From Paenibacillus sp. RC67 (GTDB lineage: Bacteria; Bacillota; Bacilli; Paenibacillales; NBRC-103111), in assembly GCF_030020805.1 (NCBI RefSeq), contig NZ_CP125098.1:2832001-2896000 (forward strand): DNA of 64,000 nt, read 5' to 3'. The notes under the pieces were generated by a model. The model did not search any database, was not told the DNA's origin, and worked only from the letters and a program-made list of their open reading frames with translations. Shown one piece after another: positions 27,312 through 35,672 of this stretch (the stretch's first letter is position 1; each line of letters begins with the position of its first letter). Both the position numbers and the translations under genes were made by a program.

Positions 27312-28621
27312 GAGTGAAGCGTTATGTCGTTGATTCCATGCCGGATGCGCTGCAAAAAATACGGACTGACCTCGGTAAAGATGCTGTCATATTGAACACC
27401 AAAGAAATTCGCTCCGGCGGATTTCTAGGCATGTTCTCTAAGAAAAAGATTGAAGTTATTGCAGCGACAGATTCCGCTGCAGCAGCAGCTGCTCCTACGA
27501 TAACTAAGGGGTTTAGCGAACCTGTCGTACCGCTTTCAAAACAAGCTGCTCCTAATGCTTCAGAAGTTATAACCTATGCCAGACCGACGCCGAAGAAAGT
27601 GAGTCCCATTTCTGAGGATAAAACAAACTTAGCTTTTCCTGAGGTACCTGATGTGCTTGTGCCAGAAGCAGCTCCTGAACCGAAGCTCATTTCCCAAACT
27701 TCAGCTCAGAACCCGATTCAGACACACGCTTCGCAAACCAGAGATGATATGCTGCTACAGGAAATAAAACAAATGAAGCAGTATATGCATCAGCTATCTG
27801 TTCAAGGAAACCAAGCTTTATCGGTGGATCCTATACTAGAACGAATGCAGCAGCGTCTGTTGGATCAGGAAATCGAGCCTGAGATCGTAGAGCGCTTGAT
27901 GGCAAGAGCCGCAGAAGAAGCTGGAGTCGACGGTACTCCCTTTACGGAACGTGAGGTTCGACGTTCATTAGAAACACAATTACAGGAACTGTTTGTACCA
28001 GGAACGAACAAACGGCTCGATCACGATACAAAAGTAGCTCATTTTGTTGGTCCTACTGGTGTTGGTAAGACAACCACCATTGCCAAGCTAGCTGCAGAGC
28101 AAGTGCTTAAATATCACCGTAAGGTCGGATTTATCACTTCCGATACGTATCGAATTGCCGCAGTAGAGCAATTGAAGACATACGGTACCATTCTCAACGT
28201 TCCATTGGAGGTTGTTTTTTCTCCACAGGATCTGCCGAGAGCCTTTGAGCAAATGAAAGATCGTGACATCATTTTCATGGATACGGCTGGACGTAATTTT
28301 CGAAACGAAATGTATGTTTCCGAACTAAATGCCTTGCTACAGTCAGAAGGAAAGAATGAAACGTTTCTTGTACTGAGCTTGACGACCAAGTATAAGGATA
28401 TGAAAGCTATCGCCGAGAACTTTACGAAGTTTAAGCTAGATAAAGTGTTGTTTACAAAAATGGATGAGACGGATACCTATGGCTCCATCATCAATTTGGT
28501 CAATGATTTTCAGCTTCAAATGTCTTACGTGACTCATGGGCAGAGCGTTCCAGAAGATATTACAGAGCTGAATGAGCAGCAGATCATTGACCAGATATTG
28601 GGGGTCATCCAGGATGAATGA
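27308..28621 (+). CDS. flhF: Flagellar SRP-type GTPase FlhF
   Basis: FlhF is a signal-recognition-particle-like GTPase that sets flagellar position. The 437-residue product begins MRVKRYVVDSMPDALQKI, with KDAVILNTKEIRSGGFLG typical of the N-terminus. A variable Ala/Pro-rich B domain covers about residues 55-180. The NG domain then has [34 protein letters not shown] and IIFMDTAGRN. It is longer than B. subtilis FlhF (366) mostly in the B region. It overlaps flhA by 4 and flhG by 8 bases. Confidence 0.96.
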   Translation: MRVKRYVVDSMPDALQKIRTDLGKDAVILNTKEIRSGGFLGMFSKKKIEVIAATDSAAAAAAPTITKGFSEPVVPLSKQAAPNASEVITYARPTPKKVSPISEDKTNLAFPEVPDVLVPEAAPEPKLISQTSAQNPIQTHASQTRDDMLLQEIKQMKQYMHQLSVQGNQALSVDPILERMQQRLLDQEIEPEIVERLMARAAEEAGVDGTPFTEREVRRSLETQLQELFVPGTNKRLDHDTKVAHFVGPTGVGKTTTIAKLAAEQVLKYHRKVGFITSDTYRIAAVEQLKTYGTILNVPLEVVFSPQDLPRAFEQMKDRDIIFMDTAGRNFRNEMYVSELNALLQSEGKNETFLVLSLTTKYKDMKAIAENFTKFKLDKVLFTKMDETDTYGSIINLVNDFQLQMSYVTHGQSVPEDITELNEQQIIDQILGVIQDE

Positions 28622-29495
28622 TCAGGCGCAGGGGCTCAGGAATCTAATTCTCCATCAGCATCAGCAGAAGCAGCGTGATTCAACTTCGACTCGTATCCTC
28701 ACAGTTACCAGTGGTAAAGGGGGAGTGGGTAAATCGAATTTTACGTTGAATTTCGCATTAACCTTACAAAAAAAAGGATTTAAGGTTCTTGTTTTCGATG
28801 CTGACATTGGTTTAGCCAATATAGATGTGTTGATGGGCGTCACAGCCAAGTACAGCCTGTATCATCTGCTGAAAAAAGAAAAAACGATTTGGGAAATCAT
28901 TGAGCGTGGCCCGGGTGGATTGCAGTTTATTGCAGGAGGCTCCGGCTTTCAGGATTTAATTCGATTAACGGAAGAGCAGCTTGACTATTTTGCCGAGCAG
29001 GTAATGCAGTTAAATGGAACGGTTGACTTTATTATCTTCGATACAGGTGCGGGCTTGTCCAAAGAAACGTTGAAGTTTATTCTATCAGCGGAAGAGACGA
29101 TTGTTGTAACGACTCCCGAGCCAACATCCATTACGGATGCTTATGCCATCATTAAAATGGTAAGTTCGATGGAGCACTCCATTCGATTTAAATTGCTAGT
29201 GAACCGCGTGTCTGATTGGAAGGAAGGAAGACAAACAGCGGATAAGATTAGCATGGTCGCAAAACAATTTCTGAAATTGGATATTCCAACTTTAGGCTTT
29301 GTTTATGATGACAGCAATGTATCCAAAGCCGTCAAGAAGCAAGTACCTTTTACAGTCCAATTTCCTACCTGCGCTGCCTCGCAATCGATAAGCAGATTGG
29401 CGGATGATTATATATCCAGACAGTCGCAATCAGAGCAGCAAGAGGGTGCTGTGAAGAGCTTCATGTCAAAAATGATGAAATATTTGAGACAATAG
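28614..29495 (+). CDS. flhG: Flagellar number regulator FlhG (YlxH), MinD-like ATPase
   Basis: FlhG is a ParA/MinD-type ATPase that works with FlhF to set flagellar number and pattern. I chose ATG 28614, overlapping the flhF stop by 8 bases, which gives 293 residues starting MNDQAQGLRNLI. This keeps the N-terminal activator helix that stimulates FlhF, with DQAQGLR matching the DQAxxLR motif. The deviant Walker A is TSGKGGVGKSN, followed by VLVFDADIGLANIDVLMG and the FDTGAGLS switch. cheB follows after 48 bases. Confidence 0.96.
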   Translation: MNDQAQGLRNLILHQHQQKQRDSTSTRILTVTSGKGGVGKSNFTLNFALTLQKKGFKVLVFDADIGLANIDVLMGVTAKYSLYHLLKKEKTIWEIIERGPGGLQFIAGGSGFQDLIRLTEEQLDYFAEQVMQLNGTVDFIIFDTGAGLSKETLKFILSAEETIVVTTPEPTSITDAYAIIKMVSSMEHSIRFKLLVNRVSDWKEGRQTADKISMVAKQFLKLDIPTLGFVYDDSNVSKAVKKQVPFTVQFPTCAASQSISRLADDYISRQSQSEQQEGAVKSFMSKMMKYLRQ

Positions 29496-29543
29496 CATCC
29501 TCTTACTAACAAATCAGACAACCTGTGGGGGGAATGACTTCAT

Positions 29544-30668
29544 ATGAGAACCTATAACATACTAGTTGTCGATGATTCGATTTTTATGAGGAAAATCATC
29601 ACAGATCTGATCTCTGAGGACCCTCAATTCCGAGTCGTGGCAACTGCCAAGAATGGCATCGAAGCGGTAGAGATGGTAAAGACGCTCAAGCCGGATGCCG
29701 TAACCATGGATATTGAAATGCCATTGATGAATGGGCTCGATGCACTGAAGAAAATCATGTCAGAGCAGCCTACTCCTGTAATTATGTTAAGCAGTTTAAC
29801 GCAAGAGGGAGCCAGAGAAACGATTATTGCTTTAGAACGAGGCGCTGTCGATTTTGTTGGTAAGCCTTCAGGTTCCATCTCGTTAGATCTACACAAGGTT
29901 AAAGTCTTGTTATTAGAAAAGCTTCACATTGCAGTGAAGACTAACGCTGCCAAGTTTTCAGCTAATCCGATAAGATCAACGATATTTGAAAAACTCAGGG
30001 CAGCTAAAGAAATTATTGCGAAGCAGGAAACAGCTGCGTTAGCAGAGCTTCCGAATCCAGCAAAACCCGTAACCGCAGCTCCTAGCCAAGTTCAGCAATT
30101 GGTTGCGATTGGGACTTCGACTGGGGGACCACGTGCTCTGCATCAGGTCATCTCGAATATCCCGGCTGATTTTCCCGCTCCTGTCGTTATTGTTCAGCAC
30201 ATGCCTCCTAATTTCACCAAATCATTAGCTCAAAGACTTGATTCGGTCTCGGCGCTGCATGTAGTGGAAGCAGAGAATGGCATGGTTTTAAATAATGGAT
30301 GTGCTTATATCGCACCAGGTGGATATCATATGATGGTTGCTCGCAATGGCCCTGGAATGTATAAAATTTATTTGAGCAAGGAAGACCCAAGGAATGGGCA
30401 TCGACCATCGGTTGATGTATTGTTCGAGTCTCTTCTACCTTTGAAGGAACTGAAGCGTCATGTCGTTTTGATGACTGGAATGGGATCGGACGGTGCTAAA
30501 GGAATGCTTTCCTTGAAACAGGCGGGAGCCATAACCACGATTGCTGAGTCAGAAGAAACTTGCATTGTCTATGGTATGCCGAGGGCTGCGATAGAGCTTC
30601 AATGCGTTACACATATATTGCCTCAACAGGAAATAGCCCAACAGTTAACACAGGCTGTAATTCATTAG
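29544..30668 (+). CDS. cheB: Protein-glutamate methylesterase CheB
   Basis: CheB removes methyl groups from chemoreceptors during adaptation. The 374-residue product has an N-terminal receiver domain (VVDDSIFMRKIITDL; phosphorylated Asp in VTMDIEMPLMNGLDAL, about Asp56; VGKPSGS). A linker follows, then the methylesterase domain with the catalytic Ser in IGTSTGGPRAL, His in VVIVQHMPPNFT and Asp in MTGMGSDGAKGM. The start is ATG 29544 with GGGGGGAATG upstream. Confidence 0.97.
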   Translation: MRTYNILVVDDSIFMRKIITDLISEDPQFRVVATAKNGIEAVEMVKTLKPDAVTMDIEMPLMNGLDALKKIMSEQPTPVIMLSSLTQEGARETIIALERGAVDFVGKPSGSISLDLHKVKVLLLEKLHIAVKTNAAKFSANPIRSTIFEKLRAAKEIIAKQETAALAELPNPAKPVTAAPSQVQQLVAIGTSTGGPRALHQVISNIPADFPAPVVIVQHMPPNFTKSLAQRLDSVSALHVVEAENGMVLNNGCAYIAPGGYHMMVARNGPGMYKIYLSKEDPRNGHRPSVDVLFESLLPLKELKRHVVLMTGMGSDGAKGMLSLKQAGAITTIAESEETCIVYGMPRAAIELQCVTHILPQQEIAQQLTQAVIH

Positions 30669-30725
30669 CCGATGTACTGTGGGTGTACATATAGGATTGG
30701 ATTATATTGACGGAGGTGTGTGGTT

Positions 30726-32783
30726 ATGGAATTAAATCAATACTTATCGATGTTTATTGATGAATCCAGAGAACATCTGCAGGCGATGAACGACAATTTG
30801 CTTAGCTTGGAAAATAGTCCAGAGGATGTAAGCATCGTACATCATATTTTTCGTTCGGCGCATACGCTAAAAGGAATGTCAGCTACGATGGGCTTTGAGG
30901 ACCTAGCGTCTTTGACCCATGAAATGGAAAATGTGCTGGATTTGGTTCGTAATCATAAGTTGAAGATGGACTCCTTTATTTTTGATTGTACCTTTAAGAG
31001 TTTGGATGCTCTGGAGGCTATGGTTGAGGATATTATTCAAGGCGGAACCGGCAAGCTGGATGTTCAAGAGATTGTGGCTTCGCTTAAGTCTATCGTCAGC
31101 GGTGACTATCTGAAAGCTGGAGCAGCAGCCTCAACGTCTTCTACTGCCAAGCAAGAAGCATCGCAAGAGGCCGCATTGGATGAGTTTCAATTATCCATTA
31201 TTCAACAATCGATTGAAGCTGGCTTATCGGTTTGTCTTGTTGAGGTAGGAGTTCGCGAGGATTGCGTTCTTAAAGCAGCCAGAGCTTATATGGTGTTCAA
31301 TATTTTGGAGCAGAACGGGGAAGTCATTAAATGTTCTCCTTCTGTTGAAGACATCGAGCAGGAACGATTTGATAACCAATTCTCCGTATTTTATATTTCC
31401 CATATTGATAAGGATAGCCTGGAAAAGCAAGTGGCCAGCGTATCGGAGATTGATAAGGCGACCGTCACTTTGTTAGATCAAGCGAAGCTGGATGATTTAA
31501 TGAAACTTCCTGTGCAGCAAGTTCAAATGGAGGTTGCGGCTGCGGCTGCTCCAGCAGAACCAGCAGCTAATCCATCAGTACCCGCTAATACGGAAGTCAA
31601 AAAGCCGGCGGCACCTGCCAATGCCCCTGTTGCGAACCGGACAATCCGGGTCGATATTGAGCGTCTGGATACTTTAATGAATTTGTTCAGTGAATTGCTG
31701 ATCGATCGCGTTCGCTTGGAGCAGCTAGCAAGTGAAGTGAAAAGAAGCGATTTAACTGAAACCGTAGAGCATATGAGTAGGGTTAGCAGCGACTTACAAA
31801 ATATTGTATTGAAGCTTCGAATGGTTCCTATCGATACGGTATTTAACCGGTTCCCGCGCATGATTCGTGATGTGGCAAAAACTTTGAATAAAAAAGTGGA
31901 TCTGATCATTACCGGGGCTGATACCGAACTGGATCGTACCGTAATTGATGAAATCGGTGATCCGTTGGTGCACTTGCTGAGAAACTCTGTTGACCATGGC
32001 GTCGAGCCTGTGAGCGATCGAATCAGTGCCGGCAAGTCAGAGACTGGAGCGATTCAATTGCGAGCTTTTCATAGCGGTAATCACGTCTTTATTGAAATTG
32101 AGGATGACGGCCGAGGCATCAATCGTGAAAAAGTGCTCAGCATTGCTGTGAAAAACGGTGTCATTCCACAAGACCAGGCATCCAAAATGACGGATGAAGA
32201 AGTGTACATGCTTTTATTTGCATCCGGGTTCAGCACAGCAGATAAAATATCAGATATATCCGGTCGTGGTGTAGGTCTGGACGTTGTAAAGACGAAGATC
32301 GAAAGCTTAGGGGGAACCGTACAAGTTGAATCGAAATGGGGCAAAGGCTCTAAGTTCTCTGTACAGCTTCCGCTCACGCTGTCTATCATTTCCGCAATGC
32401 TAATCCGATTGAGCAATGAGAAGTACGCAATACCTTTATCCTCCATTGTAGAAACAGCTGCGATCAAGCAGGATCAAATTCGAGTTGTACACGGAAATAG
32501 AATGGTTAACTACCGTAATAGTGTTATTCCATTGGTTTCACTAGGCAAGCTGTTCGATGTACCCAATACGGTAGAAAATGCTGAAGGCGAGACGCAAATC
32601 GTCGTGATCCGCAAAGGTGAGAAACTTGCTGCTCTTGTTGTTGACGAGTTTATCGGACAGCAGGAGATTGTGTTGAAATCTCTCGGCAAATATTTAACGA
32701 ACTTGTTCGCCATTTCCGGTGCTACGATTTTAGGAGACGGCCAAGTGGCGCTAATCATCGATACCAATGCATTAATAAAGTAA
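30726..32783 (+). CDS. cheA: Chemotaxis sensor histidine kinase CheA
   Basis: CheA is the receptor-coupled kinase that phosphorylates CheY and CheB. The start is ATG 30726 behind CGGAGGTG; the GTG at 30720 is too close to it. The 685-residue product has P1 with the phosphorylated His in FRSAHTLKGMSATMGF (about His46), a P2 CheY-binding domain (about 155-260) and an Ala/Pro linker. Dimerisation domain P3 follows (TIRVDIERLDTLMNLFSELL), then kinase domain P4 with LVHLLRNSVDHGVE, DDGRGI and GRGVGLDVV. The CheW-like P5 closes it (YAIPLSSIVETAAI onward). Confidence 0.97.
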   Translation: MELNQYLSMFIDESREHLQAMNDNLLSLENSPEDVSIVHHIFRSAHTLKGMSATMGFEDLASLTHEMENVLDLVRNHKLKMDSFIFDCTFKSLDALEAMVEDIIQGGTGKLDVQEIVASLKSIVSGDYLKAGAAASTSSTAKQEASQEAALDEFQLSIIQQSIEAGLSVCLVEVGVREDCVLKAARAYMVFNILEQNGEVIKCSPSVEDIEQERFDNQFSVFYISHIDKDSLEKQVASVSEIDKATVTLLDQAKLDDLMKLPVQQVQMEVAAAAAPAEPAANPSVPANTEVKKPAAPANAPVANRTIRVDIERLDTLMNLFSELLIDRVRLEQLASEVKRSDLTETVEHMSRVSSDLQNIVLKLRMVPIDTVFNRFPRMIRDVAKTLNKKVDLIITGADTELDRTVIDEIGDPLVHLLRNSVDHGVEPVSDRISAGKSETGAIQLRAFHSGNHVFIEIEDDGRGINREKVLSIAVKNGVIPQDQASKMTDEEVYMLLFASGFSTADKISDISGRGVGLDVVKTKIESLGGTVQVESKWGKGSKFSVQLPLTLSIISAMLIRLSNEKYAIPLSSIVETAAIKQDQIRVVHGNRMVNYRNSVIPLVSLGKLFDVPNTVENAEGETQIVVIRKGEKLAALVVDEFIGQQEIVLKSLGKYLTNLFAISGATILGDGQVALIIDTNALIK

Positions 32784-32837
32784 TTTATAAGTCACAGCGT
32801 TTCCTATTCTGTACACATTTTAAGGGAGGCAAGGAAT

Positions 32838-33299
32838 ATGGGAGAAGAAATCAAAGTCATTGTTTTTGCTCTGGCACATGAGGAATATGGTGTAGAGGTA
32901 GAAAAGGTACGTACCATCGAACGGATGCAGCCGATGACAAGAGTACCTAAGACACCTGAATTTGTAAGAGGGGTTATTAACTTGCGCGGTGTCGTAACGC
33001 CAGTTATTGATCTTAGGGGCAGATTCGGGTTCCCAGAAAGCGAATTTACAGACAGTTCAAGAATCATCATTGTTGCCGTAAACGATATCGAAGTTGGTTT
33101 GATCGTAGATTCCGCTAATGATGTTATTGATGTGGATACGGACAACATTGAGGATCCGCCGGAAATTGTTGGAGGCATTAAAGCTAAGTATTTGCAGGGG
33201 ATTGCTAAGGTTGGCGAGAGCAGATTGTTGATTCTGTTGAACCTGCATGAAGTATTGAATAAGAGTGAAATAATCCAACTAGAAAGCCTAGAGGAGTAA
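32838..33299 (+). CDS. cheW: Chemotaxis coupling protein CheW
   Basis: CheW links receptors to CheA. The 153-residue single-domain protein has KVIVFALAHEEYGVEVEKVR at its start. The signature PEFVRGVINLRGVVTPVIDL follows, and ILLNLHEVLNKSE ends the second beta barrel. It starts at ATG 32838 behind AGGGAGGCAAGG, directly after cheA. Confidence 0.97.
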   Translation: MGEEIKVIVFALAHEEYGVEVEKVRTIERMQPMTRVPKTPEFVRGVINLRGVVTPVIDLRGRFGFPESEFTDSSRIIIVAVNDIEVGLIVDSANDVIDVDTDNIEDPPEIVGGIKAKYLQGIAKVGESRLLILLNLHEVLNKSEIIQLESLEE

Positions 33300-33303
33300 T
33301 CAC

Positions 33304-33924
33304 GTGGAATTATTCAACCGACTGGCAGATTTTCAAATGGATGTGCTGAAGGAAGTCGGCAACATAGGTGCGGGGCATGCGGCAACGGCTTTATCCAAGC
33401 TTTTGGATAAGCCCGTTGATATGCTTGTCCCGAAAGTCCGGGTAGTTGCTTTTGAAGAAATCGCCGATAGCGTTGGCGGTGCGGAAGAAGTGGTTATTGC
33501 CATTTTCCTTCGAGTTGAAGGAGAAACACCGGGGAATCTCTTTTTTATCATGACGATGGAGTCCGCCAAAAAATTATTGCGCAGTTTAGTAGGAATTATG
33601 GCGACTCATGACGAAAATTATACAGAGATGGAACTTTCTGCTTTATGTGAGATTGGCAATATTTTGGCGGGGTCCTATTTATCCTCGCTTGCTGATTTCA
33701 CGCAATTGGCGATGTCGCCAACCGTTCCATCCATTGCCATTGATATGGCAGGAGCTATTCTGAGCTTTGGTCTCCTTCAATTCGGTCAAATGGGCGACCA
33801 TGCATTATTAATTGATACGAAGTTTTTGGATGGTAATGAAGAAGTAAAGGGTCACTTCTTTTTAATTCCTGATCCGGAATCGTTCGGTAAAATTTTTAAA
33901 GCCCTGGGAGTAGATTCTCTATGA
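33304..33924 (+). CDS. cheC: CheY-P phosphatase CheC
   Basis: CheC dephosphorylates CheY-P and regulates CheD. The 206-residue product starts at GTG 33304, 4 bases after the cheW stop, with GAGGAG inside the cheW end as ribosome site. Both Glu/Asn phosphatase centres are intact: VLKEVGNIGAGHAATALSKL and ALCEIGNILAGSYLSSLADF. The stop overlaps the cheD start by 4 bases, fitting the known CheC-CheD complex. Confidence 0.97.
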   Translation: MELFNRLADFQMDVLKEVGNIGAGHAATALSKLLDKPVDMLVPKVRVVAFEEIADSVGGAEEVVIAIFLRVEGETPGNLFFIMTMESAKKLLRSLVGIMATHDENYTEMELSALCEIGNILAGSYLSSLADFTQLAMSPTVPSIAIDMAGAILSFGLLQFGQMGDHALLIDTKFLDGNEEVKGHFFLIPDPESFGKIFKALGVDSL

Positions 33925-34415
33925 TCCAGGATAATTTTATCAAGGTAGGCATGGCAGATCTGAATGTTACTCACTTGACCGGAGTGTTGAAGACGACGGG
34001 TTTGGGGTCCTGCGTGGGACTTACTCTTTATGATTCTAAAGCGAAAGTAGCGGGCATGGCTCATGTTATGCTGCCAACCTCAGAAATTGCAAGAGAGGGA
34101 AAGCTCAACATTGCCAAGTATGCGGATACGGCCGTTCCTGAAATGATTCAGAGGATGGAAAGCCTAGGCGCTTCTATAAAAAGAATGGAAGCCAAAATGG
34201 CCGGTGGTTCACAAATGTTCGCATTTGGCGGGAGTTCCGACACCATGAGGATCGGACCGAGAAATGTAGAGTCCTGCAAAGAAATGTTAAAGCATTATTT
34301 AATTCCTTTGAAGGCCGAAGATACAGGCGGCAACTACGGTAGGACGATTGAGTTTAATTGTGAAACAGGCACCTTGGTCATTCGAAGTGTTCAACAGGGA
34401 GTGAAGGAGCTTTAG
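33921..34415 (+). CDS. cheD: Chemoreceptor glutamine deamidase CheD
   Basis: CheD deamidates glutamines in chemoreceptors and is bound by CheC. The 164-residue product contains the catalytic Cys in LKTTGLGSCVGLTLYDSKAK and the His in GMAHVMLPTS. AKMAGGSQMFAFG and GNYGRTIEFNCETG are further family tracts. Its ATG overlaps the cheC stop (ATGA), so the two are translationally coupled. Confidence 0.97.
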   Translation: MIQDNFIKVGMADLNVTHLTGVLKTTGLGSCVGLTLYDSKAKVAGMAHVMLPTSEIAREGKLNIAKYADTAVPEMIQRMESLGASIKRMEAKMAGGSQMFAFGGSSDTMRIGPRNVESCKEMLKHYLIPLKAEDTGGNYGRTIEFNCETGTLVIRSVQQGVKEL

Positions 34416-34418
34416 CTT

Positions 34419-34844
34419 ATGATTGGAACAATTCGTTGGAACTTTATTATCGGCCTTATTTCATTAGTAATTACGTTTATAAGCTCAATCTCAACAAATA
34501 TTTGGATGACGAGCTTACTTAGGAGTATATACAGCTTTTTTATAGTGTTTATCCTCGTCTTTTTGTTCCGGTGGGTTCTTGGGACGATCGGGGGTCTTAA
34601 TCAGTTGAATACGGACTCGAAGAAAACGTCTGTAGACGATGAGAGCAAAGGTACAGCTTTTGACGCTCAGACACCGGACGACGATGCATCGATTCATCAA
34701 ATGTTAAAGGATACGCTTGATCCGAAAGCACCCGCGATGGATTCAGGATTTGCACCGTTGAATCCACCGAAGCTGTCCAGCAAGACTAACAGCATGGAAC
34801 CAGGAGAGATGGCACAAGCGGTACGTCGTATGACGGAAGAATAA
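34419..34844 (+). CDS. Small membrane protein of unknown function between cheD and sigD
   Basis: This 141-residue protein has two hydrophobic segments in the first 60 residues (NFIIGLISLVITFISSIS and SIYSFFIVFILVFLFRWVL). A charged hydrophilic C-terminal half of about 80 residues follows, with little secondary structure apparent and the ending PGEMAQAVRRMTEE. It starts 3 bases after the cheD stop, behind GAAGGAG, so it is clearly part of the operon. B. subtilis has no gene here. I do not recognise a family. Topology suggests a small inner-membrane anchor with a cytoplasmic tail. Confidence 0.75.
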   Translation: MIGTIRWNFIIGLISLVITFISSISTNIWMTSLLRSIYSFFIVFILVFLFRWVLGTIGGLNQLNTDSKKTSVDDESKGTAFDAQTPDDDASIHQMLKDTLDPKAPAMDSGFAPLNPPKLSSKTNSMEPGEMAQAVRRMTEE

Positions 34845-34862
34845 GGGTGGTGACAACCGGCT

Positions 34863-35648
34863 ATGATTCAGCAAAAATCTCATTTACCGAATATCGATGT
34901 ATGGAAACAGTGGAAGGAACTCGGTGTAATTGAAGCAAAACAGTCACTGATTGAGAATTATTTGCCACTGGTCGAATATGTATCGAACCGTCTGTCTATT
35001 GGTCTACCCAAAAATGTATCAAAAGACGATTTGGCCAGCTACGGTGTAATGGGTCTAATCGATGCAATCGAAAAGTTTGATTATGAACGTGGGCTGCAGT
35101 TTGAGACCTATGCATCTTGGAGGATTCGCGGCGCTATTATAGACGGATTGCGTCAAGGCGATTGGGTACCGCGTTCCATTAGAGAAAAGTCCAAAAAAAT
35201 AGAAGAAGCGTACCAGATGCTAGAGCAGCAGTATTTGCGTTCAGTTACGGACGCGGAAATAAGCTCCTATTTGCAGGTAAGCGAAAATGAATTTCATCAG
35301 ATGGTTCAGGAGATTGCGATTACAACCGTTTGCTCGATTGATGATCCTATACGTGAAGAGGATTCTGAGACCCGGCTTTCACTGTTGATTGATGAGAAGG
35401 CCAAAAATCCAGAATATAAGGTCAATGAATTTTACTTAAAAGAGACTTTATCAAAGGCGATAGAACGTCTAACGGAAAAGGAACGAACGGTGGTCTCCTT
35501 GTTTTATTATGAGGAGCTCTCATTAAGCGAAATAGCGGAAGTCATGAGTTTATCACCATCACGAATCTCACAACTTCATTCCAAAGCGATTCTACGTCTT
35601 CGGGGCTCATTAGGCCGTTTTAAGACACAATTGTTTCAAGAAACTTGA
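34863..35648 (+). CDS. sigD: RNA polymerase sigma factor SigD (FliA family)
   Basis: SigD directs transcription of late flagellar, chemotaxis and autolysin genes. The 261-residue product has region 2 (LIENYLPLVEYVSNRLSIGL, DLASYGVMGLIDAIEKFDYE, FETYASWRIRGAIIDGLR), region 3 (PRSIREKSKKIEEAYQML) and region 4 with the helix-turn-helix LSLSEIAEVMSLSPSRISQL. The linking segment VPRS is the usual FliA tract. It starts at ATG 34863, 18 bases after the upstream gene, behind GGGTGGTG. In B. subtilis it also lies near the 3' end of the operon. Confidence 0.97.
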   Translation: MIQQKSHLPNIDVWKQWKELGVIEAKQSLIENYLPLVEYVSNRLSIGLPKNVSKDDLASYGVMGLIDAIEKFDYERGLQFETYASWRIRGAIIDGLRQGDWVPRSIREKSKKIEEAYQMLEQQYLRSVTDAEISSYLQVSENEFHQMVQEIAITTVCSIDDPIREEDSETRLSLLIDEKAKNPEYKVNEFYLKETLSKAIERLTEKERTVVSLFYYEELSLSEIAEVMSLSPSRISQLHSKAILRLRGSLGRFKTQLFQET

Positions 35649-35672
35649 TCGGAAAGAAAGTGGGGGAGAATA

